NCBI GenBank assembly: GCA_963920525.1
Contig: OY986436.1
Location: forward strand, 6,622,501 to 6,686,500
Source: Dichetophora obliterata
Taxonomy: Eukaryota > Arthropoda > Insecta > Diptera > Sciomyzidae
Direction: 5' to 3'
Length of the DNA stretch: 64,000 nucleotides
Shown here: piece after piece, positions 11,452 through 22,110 of the stretch
How positions within the stretch are numbered: the first letter of the stretch is position 1
How the letters are laid out: the number at the start of each line of letters is the position of its first letter
Notes under the pieces: generated by a model
Told to the model about the DNA's origin: nothing
The model's database searches: none
What the model saw: the letters and a program-made list of their open reading frames with translations, nothing else
Translations under genes and position numbers: made by a program

Positions 11452-14085
11452 ATGTCTTTCTCCAAAGCCAAATTGAAGCGCTTCAACGACATCGACATCA
11501 CCTGCGGTTCACCTTCAGCGGCTAAACTTGATTCAGCTGCCACAGCGACAATCGGTACCCCAACCTCGAGCACATCCACGACCTCAGCGTGTTCGTCATC
11601 CTCTGCTGGTCAACCGGAACGCAAAGAACAAATCGAGAAATTCTTTAAAGACGCCGTACGCTTTGCCTCCAGCACCAAGGAAGCCAAGGAGTTTGCTATA
11701 CCCAAAGACGGTGGCGTCATCAAAGAGGATAAGAAATCCAAGGGTTTGCGCCTCTTTCGCACACCTTCGTTGCCGCAACGTTTACGTTTTCGTCAACACT
11801 CCGTTGTGTCCAGCAGCACTAATTCGAATAGCAACAACAACAACAACAACAATGCAAGCACGGCAAGCTCAACACCAATGCAATCGGCTGCATCGACGCC
11901 CGTCAAGGAGATGCCCAAGTCTGCAAGTCGTCTCAAGGGCAAGGAAGCACTGCAGCATGAGTTGCGTACCAAGAATGAGTTGCTTGAGAGCTACACAAGT
12001 CAAATTGATGTGCTGAAGCGTCATGTCGAGCAGATGAAAGAGAACGAAACAAAGCTGCTCGAGGAGCACACAAACATTACCTCTAAAACCGACTTGCTGA
12101 TACATGAGCTAACAAACGAAAATCTGGCACACAAGCAGCTCAACGAACAACTCAGCACAGAGCAGCTGGAGCTAGCGGAAAAGTGTGCACGTCTTGAGGC
12201 AGAGCTAAATGAAGTCTGTACGCTGCACGCCCAAGAGCTAGCTGCTTTAAGCGCTCGCAATGATGAGCTCAAACGCAACAATGAGCAGTTGGAGCAGCAA
12301 GCTGCAGAGCAAACAATGCTACACAACGAGCTGCAGTCTCAAGTCAGCGACTTGCAGCAAGAAATCCTTGAAGCGCGCGAAAAGTCCGCTGAAGCTGAAC
12401 AAAAGAGCCAACAAACCTACGAACTGGTGCAGAATTTGAAAAACACCAACGAAGCGTTAATTCTGGATGTAAAGCGGCTTAAGCAGCAGATCGAGCAGGA
12501 CGCTCTTTCATACACCCAAGAAAACAAGATCAGCCAAAACGAGATGGAGTGTCTGAAGAAAGAGCGAAGCACGTTGAAGCAGGATTTGGCCAACAAATGT
12601 GAGCTGATACGTGCGCTGCAGGAGGAGCTGCTCGACAAGAACTGCGAGATAGATGCCCACTGCGATAGCATTCGACAGCTGTGCCGTGAGAAGGCCAAGT
12701 ATGTGGAGCGCGAGCGTCTGATGGAGGCAGCAGAGCAGAAGGTGCGCAGCGCTGAAACACAAGCAGCAGAGCAGGTTGAACGGCTGGAAACTGACTTGCA
12801 GGCAGCGGTTGAGCGTGAGAAGTGCTACTGGCGTGGGGAGCTGGATAAACGTCAGAAACTTGCCGAGAATGAGATCATCAAGATCGAGTTGGAGAAACAG
12901 GACGTTATGGTGCTGCTCGAGAGCACAAACGATATGTTGCGTGAGCGTGACGAGAAGCTGCAGAAATACGAGGATCAGTTGCGCAACGGTATCGACTACT
13001 ACGTACAGCTGACGGACAATCTACAGAAACAGGTGGTTGACCTGAAGCAGGATGTGGCCAAAACCATCACCGAAAAGTATAACTATCAGTTGACGCTGAG
13101 CAATACACGTTCCACGGTCAACATACTCATGGAACGCCTCAAGAAATCCGATGCCGACGTTGAGATATTCAAGGCTGAGCTGGAGTCAGTGCAGCTGGCG
13201 AAATCGGCATTGGAACAAAGCTATCTGGCACTGCAGCAGGAGATGCAAACACTGCGCACAAAGCTGAACGAGTCAGAGGCTGCTTTGCAGAAACTACAGA
13301 CGTCGGCGCAGACACTACAAAATGAGGTATCCCTTAAAGAAACCATGTTCAATCAAATGCTTACCTCTGAGGAGGAAACTTTGGCCAAATTCAATAAGAT
13401 TGCTTCCTCATTCCAGGAGCGCATCGACACAGATGCCGTACGCTACCTAGAGCTGTACAATGAGCTGCGCCACAAGGATGAGCATCGCGAAATCTACATG
13501 CAAGAACTCAAGAAGGCACTCGATGATTTTGCAAATGTACTGCAATTTGCCCAAATCGAGCTGGATGCGAAGGATAAGTCGCTGGCCAAGTTGCGCGAAG
13601 AATGCGAGCAGCTCAAGCTGGAAAACATTTCGCTCAAATCCAAGGTGGAAGAGAACACAATCAAAAAGGAAAACAGCACGGATTTGGAGAAGATTGAGGA
13701 TCTTTTAATTGACTCTGAACTACGCTCCGAATGTGACAAAATAACAACGTGGCTGCTCAGCTCCACAGATAAGTCGGTACGCAATGAGAGCTCAAATGAA
13801 ATGAGTGAACTGCTGAAGCCTACCACGCCCAAGAACAAAGCTGGACGTAGCTGCACTACGCCGGTACGCAATGCGGGGGTGAATAATTTAACAGCTGGTA
13901 CAAACAATCAGACAACTACACCATGCACGCCACATACGACACCTCACACGCCACGAACAACACCTCGCACACCAAAGACGCCTCACACACCCCGCACCAC
14001 CACACCCAAGAAAACTGTCCTGTTTCCTGGCAAAGAAAATGCACCCAGTCCACAGAAGCAGGTGCTGAAGGCACGAAATATTTAG
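11452..14085 (+). CDS. HMMR/RHAMM-like coiled-coil protein
   Basis: One uninterrupted 877-codon frame without introns. The start ATG has a good fly context (ccacaacATG). The N-terminus MSFSKAKLKRFND closely resembles the conserved start of vertebrate hyaluronan-mediated motility receptor (HMMR/RHAMM), a microtubule- and spindle-pole-associated protein. Residues about 1-155 are low complexity (Ser/Thr, an Asn run near 126-133). Residues about 160-770 are a nearly continuous heptad-rich coiled coil full of Glu, Gln, Lys and Leu. The tail has about ten Thr-Pro dipeptides in a degenerate repeat (residues about 822-855), candidate proline-directed kinase sites, followed by a KEN triplet (861-863), the type of degron read by APC/C. 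GC content and codon use are clearly higher than in the surrounding DNA. A mitotic spindle role is inferred from the family; other long coiled-coil proteins share the composition, so orthology rests mainly on the N-terminal motif. Confidence 0.6.
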   Translation: MSFSKAKLKRFNDIDITCGSPSAAKLDSAATATIGTPTSSTSTTSACSSSSAGQPERKEQIEKFFKDAVRFASSTKEAKEFAIPKDGGVIKEDKKSKGLRLFRTPSLPQRLRFRQHSVVSSSTNSNSNNNNNNNASTASSTPMQSAASTPVKEMPKSASRLKGKEALQHELRTKNELLESYTSQIDVLKRHVEQMKENETKLLEEHTNITSKTDLLIHELTNENLAHKQLNEQLSTEQLELAEKCARLEAELNEVCTLHAQELAALSARNDELKRNNEQLEQQAAEQTMLHNELQSQVSDLQQEILEAREKSAEAEQKSQQTYELVQNLKNTNEALILDVKRLKQQIEQDALSYTQENKISQNEMECLKKERSTLKQDLANKCELIRALQEELLDKNCEIDAHCDSIRQLCREKAKYVERERLMEAAEQKVRSAETQAAEQVERLETDLQAAVEREKCYWRGELDKRQKLAENEIIKIELEKQDVMVLLESTNDMLRERDEKLQKYEDQLRNGIDYYVQLTDNLQKQVVDLKQDVAKTITEKYNYQLTLSNTRSTVNILMERLKKSDADVEIFKAELESVQLAKSALEQSYLALQQEMQTLRTKLNESEAALQKLQTSAQTLQNEVSLKETMFNQMLTSEEETLAKFNKIASSFQERIDTDAVRYLELYNELRHKDEHREIYMQELKKALDDFANVLQFAQIELDAKDKSLAKLREECEQLKLENISLKSKVEENTIKKENSTDLEKIEDLLIDSELRSECDKITTWLLSSTDKSVRNESSNEMSELLKPTTPKNKAGRSCTTPVRNAGVNNLTAGTNNQTTTPCTPHTTPHTPRTTPRTPKTPHTPRTTTPKKTVLFPGKENAPSPQKQVLKARNI
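13909..14010 (+). repeat. Coding minisatellite for Thr-Pro repeats
   Basis: Within the coiled-coil gene, short degenerate units such as ACACCTCACACGCCACG repeat in frame and encode alternating TTP/HTP/RTP tripeptides. Slippage here would change the number of Thr-Pro motifs without shifting the frame. Confidence 0.7.
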
Positions 14086-14345
14086 GCTGTGGGCGATACG
14101 CAAGCAAGCAAAGGGCGAAGAGAGAGACAGGCAAAGAGAGAAAGAGAGAGAGAGAGAGAGAGAGCAGTTATTACGCTCGTAGTTTTAGTACTAAATTAAT
14201 TTGTAGTTATAACAATTTAGCAAGGCACAAGCATGTAAGAAATATTTATTTACTGGTTCGATTAACAAAAAAAAAAAAAACCAAGATTAACATACAAATA
14301 CAGCACAAGCTTCGAACAAAATACTGGTTTTAATAAGGCAAGAAT
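14086..14345 (+). other. 3' untranslated region of the coiled-coil gene, with GA microsatellite
   Basis: After the TAG stop there is a (GA)n tract (about 14115-14163), then AT-rich sequence with an A14 run near 14267-14280. No canonical AATAAA was seen in the first 300 bases, so the polyadenylation site is unassigned. Confidence 0.45.
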
Positions 14346-14617
14346 AAGAAAAATCGTAATGTTTCAAAGGTAGGTATAAGATTTTTTTAGTCCAAAAGAT
14401 TTAATTGTCGTTTGAACTAATTTCGGCCCACATAAATCTCCCAGGAACAGAAATATTGGAATAACAGCCCTATTCTGGAAAATTCGGAAAAAAATTTCAT
14501 AGCAATGCCTGCAATGATTTTCAATCGCCTCAGAATCGCTAGCGAGTCGCTTGGAAGATGAGACAATCGCCGACAAGCTCATTTGGGAGCCATCCGGGTA
14601 TCGCCGACTGTAAGCAG

Positions 14618-14823
14618 GGGCCCTACTCTGTAATGCGATTCGAAAACAAAATCACACCATGTATTAACATGGTTTTTTGATAAATTTTTGATTAGTTCGT
14701 ATTCAATGCAGACGAAAACAGCATTTTAAAGAAGAGTTAGATGTTACTGCCATTTAGTAATCTAAATTCATGTATTTACATGGTGTTATTTTGTTTTCGA
14801 ATCACATTACAGAACAAGGCCCC
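14618..14823. mobile_element. 206-bp MITE with about 55-bp TIRs
   Basis: The left end GGGGCCCTACTCTGTAATG is matched by the inverted right end (CATTACAGAACAAGGCCCC), with homology continuing through ATTCGAAAACAAAAT and ACACCATGTA. The related repeat at 15053-15088 lacks it: 'gattgtaaacaactgaggcc' there corresponds to 'gactgtaagca' + MITE + 'agctgaggcc' here, so the empty site is visible. Confidence 0.75.
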
Positions 14824-15265
14824 AGCTGAGGCCATAAAAGCTATTCCCTGGGAGGATTCGCAAATGAATCGCCTAAAGAGTTCGTATCGTTCGCTAAGGA
14901 ATCGCCGAAAGGGTTCTTAGGCGATTCAAAGCTAAACTTTATAATTTTTTTTTATGTAATGCATAATATTGCATTTAGTAAGTATTTACTGTATTTCTAC
15001 ATTCCTTCTTATAACTGCATTAAATTATAATTTGGAATTATGAGCTCATTTGGGATCGCCGATTGTAAACAACTGAGGCCATAAAACCGATTTGCTGTGA
15101 AGAGTGTTAAAACGAGTCGCCAAGAGAAGTCCTTAGCGATTCACGGGAAATGTCGCACACGCATCCGCAAAAGGTGTCTTAAGCGATTTTCCGACAAGAG
15201 TGACAAGCGAATCGCTTTTAGAGTTCCTCAGCGATAAAAATTTTTTAATATGCCATTTTCCAACG

Positions 15266-15994
15266 GTTTAGGGAAATAACGCCCAAAAATTTTCCATACA
15301 AATTTTTGTAATTTTTGAAATTTTTGTAATTTTGTTATTTCATTTTTATATTTTGAAATAACGCCCAAAAATGAAAAATGAAATTAAGTCAAAAAATATT
15401 CCATACAAATTTGGGCGTTATTTCATTGTAATTGGGCCTTATTTAATTTTTCTATTTGGGGCGTTACTTCATTACTATTCAGATATAACTCTTTTTATGT
15501 GAACTATTTAGCATCAAAATGTTAGATCAATTTCCAATTCAATTCAGAAGTACTGTAGACAGCGAAGCCAACTTGTTCCAACGGTACTTAACCTTTCTTT
15601 TGATACCCACAGTTCTGTTGAGAAATTGGAAAAAAAACATGTTTTTCTGGCCATTTTTTCTAACTTTTAATCCCTATACTTATAAACGACTTGAGAGCTG
15701 AGAGAGAGCATTTTGAAAAAAAAGCCATTTGAAAATGTTCCCAATTTTTTTCCAAAAAGATTTTGGGTCTTATTTTATTTTCGGTTTGGGCGTTACTTCA
15801 TTTTTTTTTAGCTTTATTTCATTTTTGATTTTGGGCGCTATATCCTTTTTGTAAGCCCAAAGTATTTTGGGTTTCATTTCATTTTCAGTTTCGGCGTTAT
15901 TTAATTTTTTGGGCTTTATTTAATTTTTCTTTTTTATTCAAAAAATATTTTGGGCTTTGTTTCATTTTTTATTTTGGGCGTTATTTCCCTGAAC
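15266..15994. mobile_element. Fold-back element, GGGAAATAACGCCC family
   Basis: The ends GTTTAGGGAAATAACGCCC and GGGCGTTATTTCCCTGAAC are inverted. The interior carries many copies of 'gggcgttatttcattttt' in both orientations, the architecture of FB-type fold-back elements with repetitive arms. Non-coding. Confidence 0.6.
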
Positions 15995-16421
15995 TTTTCC
16001 AATGATCGTCGAAATGAGCGAAGGAAGATTTTTCTTAAATCTTGCATTCATCGCTTGGGCGATCTATTCATCGCTTGGGTGATTGAAAAGGGATCGATCT
16101 TCCAAAGATTGCCGGAATGAATGAAGGAAGATTTTGAAGATTTTTCTTGAATCGCGAAATCATCGCTTGGGCGATCGAAAAGCGATCTATCTTCCAAAGA
16201 ACCCTTGGGAGAATTGCAAGTTCAAATGTTTACAGGGAACTGTTTGGCAGTGTCACTGTGTTTTATTACATTTTAGTGTGCCAGATTTTCAATTCAATAA
16301 TAACCATATCATAGTAAAATTAGAGAAGGTAGAAGCATTTCGGAAAGAGACAGACTGCCGAAACTGTCGAAACGAAGTTGACAGCTTATAGAAAACCTGA
16401 AACCGATAAGAAAACGAAAAT

Positions 16422-16632
16422 TGGCCGCATTCAGCAAAGTGAACTGCTGTGCACTGTTATGGTAGCGATACCGTAGAAAATTTGACAATTATTTAATTCA
16501 ATTATTATAATTATTTTATTATGTAAATAATTTAATTGCAAAGGTTTCTTACTCAAATTTGAAGCATTCTCTCCGTGTTTCAGCGAATTTTAACACAACA
16601 GCCAGTTACCATTTGTTGATTCCGCTGAATTA
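16422..16632. mobile_element. TGGCCGCATTCAG MITE, copy 1 (right end truncated)
   Basis: It starts TGGCCGCATTCAGCAAAG and contains the shared core 'tagcgataccgtag ... aataatttaattgcaaaggtttct'. It ends near TTGTTGATTCCGCTGAAT, lacking the final GCGGCCA. It is homologous to the copy at 17320-17532. Confidence 0.6.
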
Positions 16633-16950
16633 TTGACATTGTTTGACGAAGTAGCCGTGACAGTTTTTTGGCGATTGGTTGTTGTCAAAAACAGCTAAAG
16701 GAGTTGCGTGCTTCTGTTGACTAGCTATGTGTTTATTTTTTACTTTGATTCATTAAATTTGTTCACGAAGTATATAAAAATATTGGAATATTTTAAGTTT
16801 GCTGCGATTCACTAGCTATGTTTAAGGTGTTGCTTATTTTTTCACATTTCCTTGATTAATTGCATGAACAGCTAATTTTGACAACTACCCATCGAGTCAC
16901 GTGAGAAAAAAGCCAGTCTACGCTACTACCTTGTCAGTAATTGTGCCATG
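16630..16950. mobile_element. P-like MITE fragment, relative of 57606-58997
   Basis: The right end is CTACCTTGTCAGTAATTGTGCCATG. The body (GTAGCCGTGACAGTTTTTTG ... AGCTAATTTTGACAACTACC) matches the element at 57606-58997 in reverse orientation. The left terminus is decayed. It matters because it lacks the three insertions carried by the other copy. Confidence 0.65.
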
Positions 16951-17023
16951 GTTCTGACGTGTACCATATGATAAAAACTCTCTGGATACTTCTCTAGTTT
17001 TCATAATCTTTCTGTGTCTCATC

Positions 17024-17201
17024 CATAGTAGAAGATAGAGCTGCAGCGCTGACTGTGCTCTCTTTCCATGCTGCCATGTATGTCAAATTTAGCTGTGTGA
17101 CGAATGGAAACAAAAGAAAATAAAGAAAAAGTTTTGCTTCGTTTTGACAATTCCGGCAGTATACTCTCATCTGGTGCATATACATGTATTCTTCTACCAT
17201 G
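17024..17201. mobile_element. P-like MITE X, TSD GTCTCATC
   Basis: It begins CATAGTAGAAGA and ends TCTTCTACCATG. The octamer GTCTCATC lies immediately on both sides (17016-17023; 17202-17209). 178 bp, non-coding, terminal CATG as in the other family members. Confidence 0.75.
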
Positions 17202-17209
17202 GTCTCATC

Positions 17210-17638
17210 CATGGCAGAATTAGAGAAGGTATATGCATTTCGAAGAGACAGACTGCCGCAACTGTCAAAACTAAGTTGATAGCTCATAGAAAATCCGAAA
17301 ATAATAAGAAAGCGAAAATTGGCCGCATTCAGTGGAGTCAACAGTCAGAGTAGCGATACCTTAGTGAGCGATGTTTTTCTCTGAATGTGTTTTTAAACGT
17401 TAAAAAGTTGAAAATTATTTAATTTGATTATTATAATTGGTTAATTACGTAAATAATTTAATTGCAAAGGTTTCTCAAGGAGTTTTAAGACAACAGTCAA
17501 TTACCAACTGTTGACTCCCCTGAATGCGGCCATCGATTTCCTTTTGTTTTCATTCGCAAAAAGCTGACTTTGACAATTTTGGATATGAGAAAGAGGACGC
17601 AGACCAAAATGCAGCTACTTTCTCTAAGTTCTGCCATG
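17210..17638. mobile_element. P-like MITE Y, abutting X
   Basis: It begins CATGGCAGAATTAGAGAAGG and ends CTCTAAGTTCTGCCATG (inverted with one indel). It starts immediately after the right-hand GTCTCATC of MITE X and is followed by TGTCTCTTC, an imperfect third copy of the octamer. It is itself interrupted by the MITE at 17320-17532. Confidence 0.7.
17320..17532. mobile_element. TGGCCGCATTCAG MITE, copy 2 (complete)
   Basis: The left end TGGCCGCATTCAGTGGAGTC and the right end GACTCCCCTGAATGCGGCCA are inverted. 213 bp, inserted in MITE Y. Other copies are at 16422 and, in reverse, at 50248. Confidence 0.75.
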
Positions 17639-17861
17639 TGTCTCTTCAACAGATTTCTTGATATTTTTCGATTAAAAACTCTCTTTAGAACAAAGATATA
17701 AAACTAGAAATTCAGAGAAAACTTGAAATGTTCCAAATTTTATGTCGCCTTTTTTATCCGAAAGTGAATGTTTGCAAAGTTTTATTACCACAAAATGGTA
17801 GATCATGAAAAATAAGCCGGGTGTTAGTTGGATAAAAAAAATAAGTTCAAAAAACTAAGAC

Positions 17862-18737
17862 CCGAGTACTAAAAACCACGCTCTAAAAAGTATGAAACAA
17901 GAAAATGTTCTCATCTGAAATTTAGATGTATAAACTATTCAATGTTCTTTGTTTAATAAATAAACAACTTACACATAATATATTTTATTGTATTTTATAC
18001 ATATTCATAGTGATATTTAGAAGATATCCGTGGTCGTATGCCGCCAATCCTAACAAAACAATAAGGGTTCTCATCTAAGCATGTAAACATGTATAGCATT
18101 TATACTTTTGATGAGCGATAAAGTGTAAATAGCGTAAATGTCGACAAAATAGCGGCTGCGACTGCGACAACATTATGACTTTTTTAAACTTTAAACCTTT
18201 TAAAAACCTTCATTAACATAGAAAAATAAATAAAACGTGTTCATATATGCTTCAACTACTTTAAATATGTAATGATGATTAGCGCCAAAAGCAACCCACA
18301 ATCACAATTGTAGATTAACATGCTACTTTACACTACAAAATAGGCTCGGAAATGATGTAAACTCACGCCCATACAAATTTTGATAGATAGTTTACGCGCA
18401 TGTAAGTTCACAAGGTTTACAATATTTACGGGTCAGTTACATGCTTAGATGAGAACCCTTAATATATTGTAACAGAGGTAAGCGATCATAAGCTTTGGGG
18501 CAAAGTGCATCAAGAGGGCGTCATATAACCACATATGGTATATGAGGTGGCATACTACTACAGATATCTTCTGAATATCACTATGAATATGTATAAAATA
18601 AAAAAAAAAAAAATTATTATGTGTAAGTTGTTTATTTATTAAACAAAAAACATTGAATAGTTTATACATCCAAATTTCAGATGAGAACATTTTCTTGTTT
18701 CATACTTTTTAGAGCGTGGTTTTAAGTAGTCAGGTTT
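17862..18737. mobile_element. Long-TIR fold-back element, arms about 180 bp
   Basis: The sequence from about 17864 to 18035 (TACTAAAAACCACGCTCTAA ... CATAGTGATATTTAGAAGAT) recurs inverted at about 18553-18735 with roughly 90% identity. The region between the arms is filled by a second inverted-repeat element (18062-18461). No coding frame. Confidence 0.7.
18062..18461. mobile_element. MITE nested between the long arms
   Basis: TAAGGGTTCTCATCTAAGCA at the left is mirrored by TGCTTAGATGAGAACCCTTA at the right, about 26 bp. TA-like flanks. 400 bp, non-coding. Confidence 0.7.
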
Positions 18738-18889
18738 TTGTTTTTTTAACTTATTTTTTTATTTAAATTATTTTGGTGTTACAATTTTTATATAATCGAA
18801 AGTATTGCCTACTTATTAATTATTTGATTTAATTATTTGACTTATTGACAAAGATGCTTATTATGTCATTTACAACTTTTTCTAGTGCA

Positions 18890-19360
18890 TGAGTTTATGT
18901 CCTATAGAAGGCGCCATATTAAATTGAATGTGACGTCACAAAGTCTATAATAAGCGGAATAAAAAATACGCTTCCAACGATACCTGATTTATCAAATCAT
19001 GATAAGTAATTTAGAAGATAGGGGTTTAGTTAATTTTCTGTCCTCTAGAGGACGCTTTATGTGACATCACATAGCCTTTAATCAGCGGACGTGGAAAACA
19101 CAACAACAACGATGCCTCATTTGTCAAAATATGGTAAATATTTTAGAAGTTAGTGGTTTAGTTCACTTTCTGTATTCTAGAGGGCGCCATATTGAATTAA
19201 ATTTTACGTCACATAGCCTTTAACCACCGGACGAAAAGCATAATTTTTCAAAATATGATAAGTACTTTAGAAGTTAGTGGTTTAGTTTACATTGTGTCCT
19301 CTAGAGGGCGCTATATTAAATTGTATGTTACGTTACATAACCTATAACCAGCGGACGATC
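18890..19360. repeat. Tandem array, about 4 units of 128-141 bp
   Basis: Four units share 'cctctagagggcgccatatt' (near 18901, 19041, 19167, 19296), 'gtgacgtcacatag' and 'ttagaagttagtggtttagtt'. They diverge by perhaps 15-20%. Confidence 0.75.
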
Positions 19361-19806
19361 AAAACGTTTTTTCTGGAAATTTAAAAATTTTGACTTATCA
19401 CTTTTGTGCGCTTAACCACCGTTTTGTTTGGTAATTGTTCGACAAACCAGGCTGAACGATTTCGGTTTTAGATTTTTTAAACTCAACTAACAGTTCGTAC
19501 ATTCTACGAATAGTGCGTATGGTCAACCTACGAATGAATATTTTCTACTAATATTATTTTTAATTCGTAAAAAGTACGAAACCATTAGTAAATACTACGA
19601 ATGTAATGGAAGAAATTAAGAAGTTATTCATACGAGAAATTGAAAAATGTTAAAGAATGATATCCCTTTTTAGTCGAAGATAATTATTCGTAGCAACAGA
19701 TATTAAGGGGCATTTAATTTAATAACGGATATAAACTTTGACGAAAAGCAAATTTATGTTTTAATGTCCTTGTAAACAAGCAGAAAACAAAGCAAAATAA
19801 ATTTTA
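19361..19806. other. AT-rich spacer, no gene seen
   Basis: Unremarkable AT-rich sequence between the tandem array and the SINE; no open frame or repeat of note. Confidence 0.4.
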
Positions 19807-19820
19807 TAAACATAAATGTT

Positions 19821-20167
19821 GTCGTGGCGGCCGTAGTCTAGTGGGTAGAGTGCGTGGCACCAAAGCTAAAGAACTGCGGTAGCCCAGGTTCAATTCCAGC
19901 TCAGACAGAAATTTTTTCAATTGAATTGTTTTTTCTGTCGGTCGTCACCTCTCTGCAGACAATGGCAAACCTCATAGAGTACAAATTGCCATGTAAAGCG
20001 TCTTGAGAAAACATAAGCCGTTCGGAGTCGGCATAAAACACGTAGGTCCAGTTCTCGATCATTTGTGATCAAACATTTAATAACACGCACAACACAATTG
20101 ATTAATAGAAGCTAGGTCAAAATCCTTCCAAGGGCTGAAATGGCCAGTTTATTTATTATTATTTATT
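19821..20167 (+). mobile_element. tRNA-derived SINE, copy 1, 14-bp TSD
   Basis: The head resembles a tRNA with RNA polymerase III promoter boxes: A box near 19832-19843 (GTAGTCTAGTGG) and a consensus B box GGTTCAATTCC at 19887-19897. A unique body (CTGCAGACAATGGCAAACCT ... ATAACACGCACAACACAATT) follows, then a TTATTA-rich tail. A perfect 14-bp target duplication, TAAACATAAATGTT, lies at 19807-19820 and 20168-20181, showing LINE-type retrotransposition. Confidence 0.85.
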
Positions 20168-20181
20168 TAAACATAAATGTT

Positions 20182-22110
20182 TTCCAGAAAGTCGGCATAA
20201 AAAAAATAATTTTTCTGTCATTAAGCGGATTATATGGATTTGACTTCTTCAATCCAAATATAAAAAATTTCAGGCCACTCCCAATTGGCTTAGAAGTTAT
20301 ATGCTTCCAAAGTTAAAAATGGCCTAAAAATCTTGTTTGTTTTTTAAAGTTTTCCAACAAAACAAAAATTTGTTTAATATTGGCAAATTTTTGTATTCTT
20401 ATTTAAAAAGTTGAAAACTTGGGGGCTCAAAGTAATTAATGTGATTTCATTTAAAAATAAATGAGACCTCACGTTATTTAATTTTCTTAACAATTAAGAA
20501 TATTGGCTTTTGCAAAAAATTATTAAAATGTGACAAAAAAAAAATGACAAAAACTTGACAAAAAAAAAAATTTAATTTGGAAATATTTCGAGCATGACAC
20601 GAGAAATATTTTTACCCCATCTTTAAAATATATCGAATTTTCCTTTGTGAAATTAGTACCAAAAATCTCAGAAAATAGAATTATATAGGCTAAATTTTCT
20701 TTATGCTCATTCTAGACACTTTTTGTCTCCCACCCCCCTAGAAGAAATCTTGCGGACGCCCATGCACTTTCACGTTACTAAAGAAATCTTATGGTTCTGA
20801 GCTGTTAGCTGCAGAGTCAGTCAGTCAGAGCAAATTGTTTCATATACTATATAAATAAATAAACATAAATAAATAACTTGACGGGAATTTAAGGTTTAAA
20901 AATGTTTTATCTTTTTAAAACTGAATTAAGATGAAATTATTAACACGAATGCTCGAAATAATTTGTTTTTTAAATTCAGAAAAAGATGCAGGCTTTCGAT
21001 CGAAAATGCTTCACTTTTTTCAATTCCACTTCACTTTAATTTCAATTCCAAATATTCTCAACGCAAAATAAGTATCGTTTATTGCTAAAATATTAGTAAA
21101 ATAGCTTGATGATGGCAGCGAAACTTCACTTTAGTTTGTTTATGGTTTGAAATTTTAATACGAAGTTGATGTGGGTGGAAATTGTAAGAAATTAATTAAA
21201 ATTAAAACAAAAACAGAAAAAGTTTATTCAATTCAAATCCAAGATTTTACTTGTATATAAACTATACAGCTGCAACCTATGCAGCTGTACACTTAGGCAA
21301 TATTTCTCAGTTTAACTCATAAAACAATCTCGATAATGATCTTCAATAAATATAAGGCACAATTCTTTATGTGTACAATATTGGATTGAGTAACAATAGC
21401 TAACGATTCTTATGTGATTTCTTTTTTTTTTGCTCAAAGGACTTTTCTATTATAGATGCATAAATGTTTTCGACATTTTAGGAGCATAAACAATGCTTTG
21501 TACTCATTGTTGTGGAAATCTTGAATGTTCTCAAGATTCACAACGCAATCAATAGAGAAGCACAGCACGATCCTCCTTTTTCCTGCTTTCAAACGGGAAT
21601 GCGAATAAAATAAGCGGATATACGTGTTTCGTGTGCGACGCAATTAGGTAAAGGTAAAGAAAAAAAAAACGAAGGTGACGAAATTGAAGCAACCGTATGA
21701 AAGAGGGTTCTTAGATTGTTTATTACGAAATGCAGCAGAGCGTTAAAAAAAAAGAAAATAAAAAAAAATACATGTACATATAAGAAAAATGTGCAGATGT
21801 TCCAATTGTTGCATGCATTTGTCATGCATGAGAGAAATAATTTGTAAAAAATACATTACTTTTTTATTTCGTCGTCCAAAGAAAGGAAGTAGTAGTGGTG
21901 GAAGCTAATAAAAAAGTTAAAAAGTGAATGTCAAGATACATTGTGGTAGGTATTTTAGCGGCAAATATTAAATGTAGTTGTTGGTTTGTGATAAAAAATA
22001 AATCAAATTTAAAAAATTATCTAAAATTGTCTTAAAATTATTTAACGACTTATAATTTGAGGCTCCTTTTTTATGATGCACAGCACAAGACAAACATTTG
22101 CTCTAGAATA
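20182..22110. other. AT-rich intergenic DNA
   Basis: A block near 20285-20365 (AATTGGCTTAGAAGTTATA ... GTTTTCCAACAAAAC) matches 7095-7185, so it is a dispersed repeat. The rest shows poly-A runs and short non-coding frames; no gene recognised. Confidence 0.4.

Larger units (their letters stand above)
14500..16240. repeat. GCGATT/AATCGCC-rich repetitive fold-back region
   Basis: Motifs such as AATCGCC, GCGATTC and TTGGAAGAT recur on both strands. A block 'atcgccgactgtaag' / 'ctgaggccataaaa' near 14600-14850 is repeated near 15053-15088. A 103-bp tandem duplication lies at 16014-16200 (units start 'agcgaaggaagat' and 'atgaaggaagat'). It hosts the MITE 14618-14823 and the fold-back 15266-15994. 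Confidence 0.5.

Noticed and set aside
11528..14333. Overlapping open frames on both strands across the coiled-coil gene
   Set aside because: They are shadows of the 877-codon frame, produced by its GC-richer codon use; none has independent support.
19821..19897. Possible functional tRNA gene
   Set aside because: A and B boxes are present, but the sequence continues into a SINE body with a tail and a 14-bp target duplication, and an inverted second copy exists; it is a tRNA-derived SINE head.
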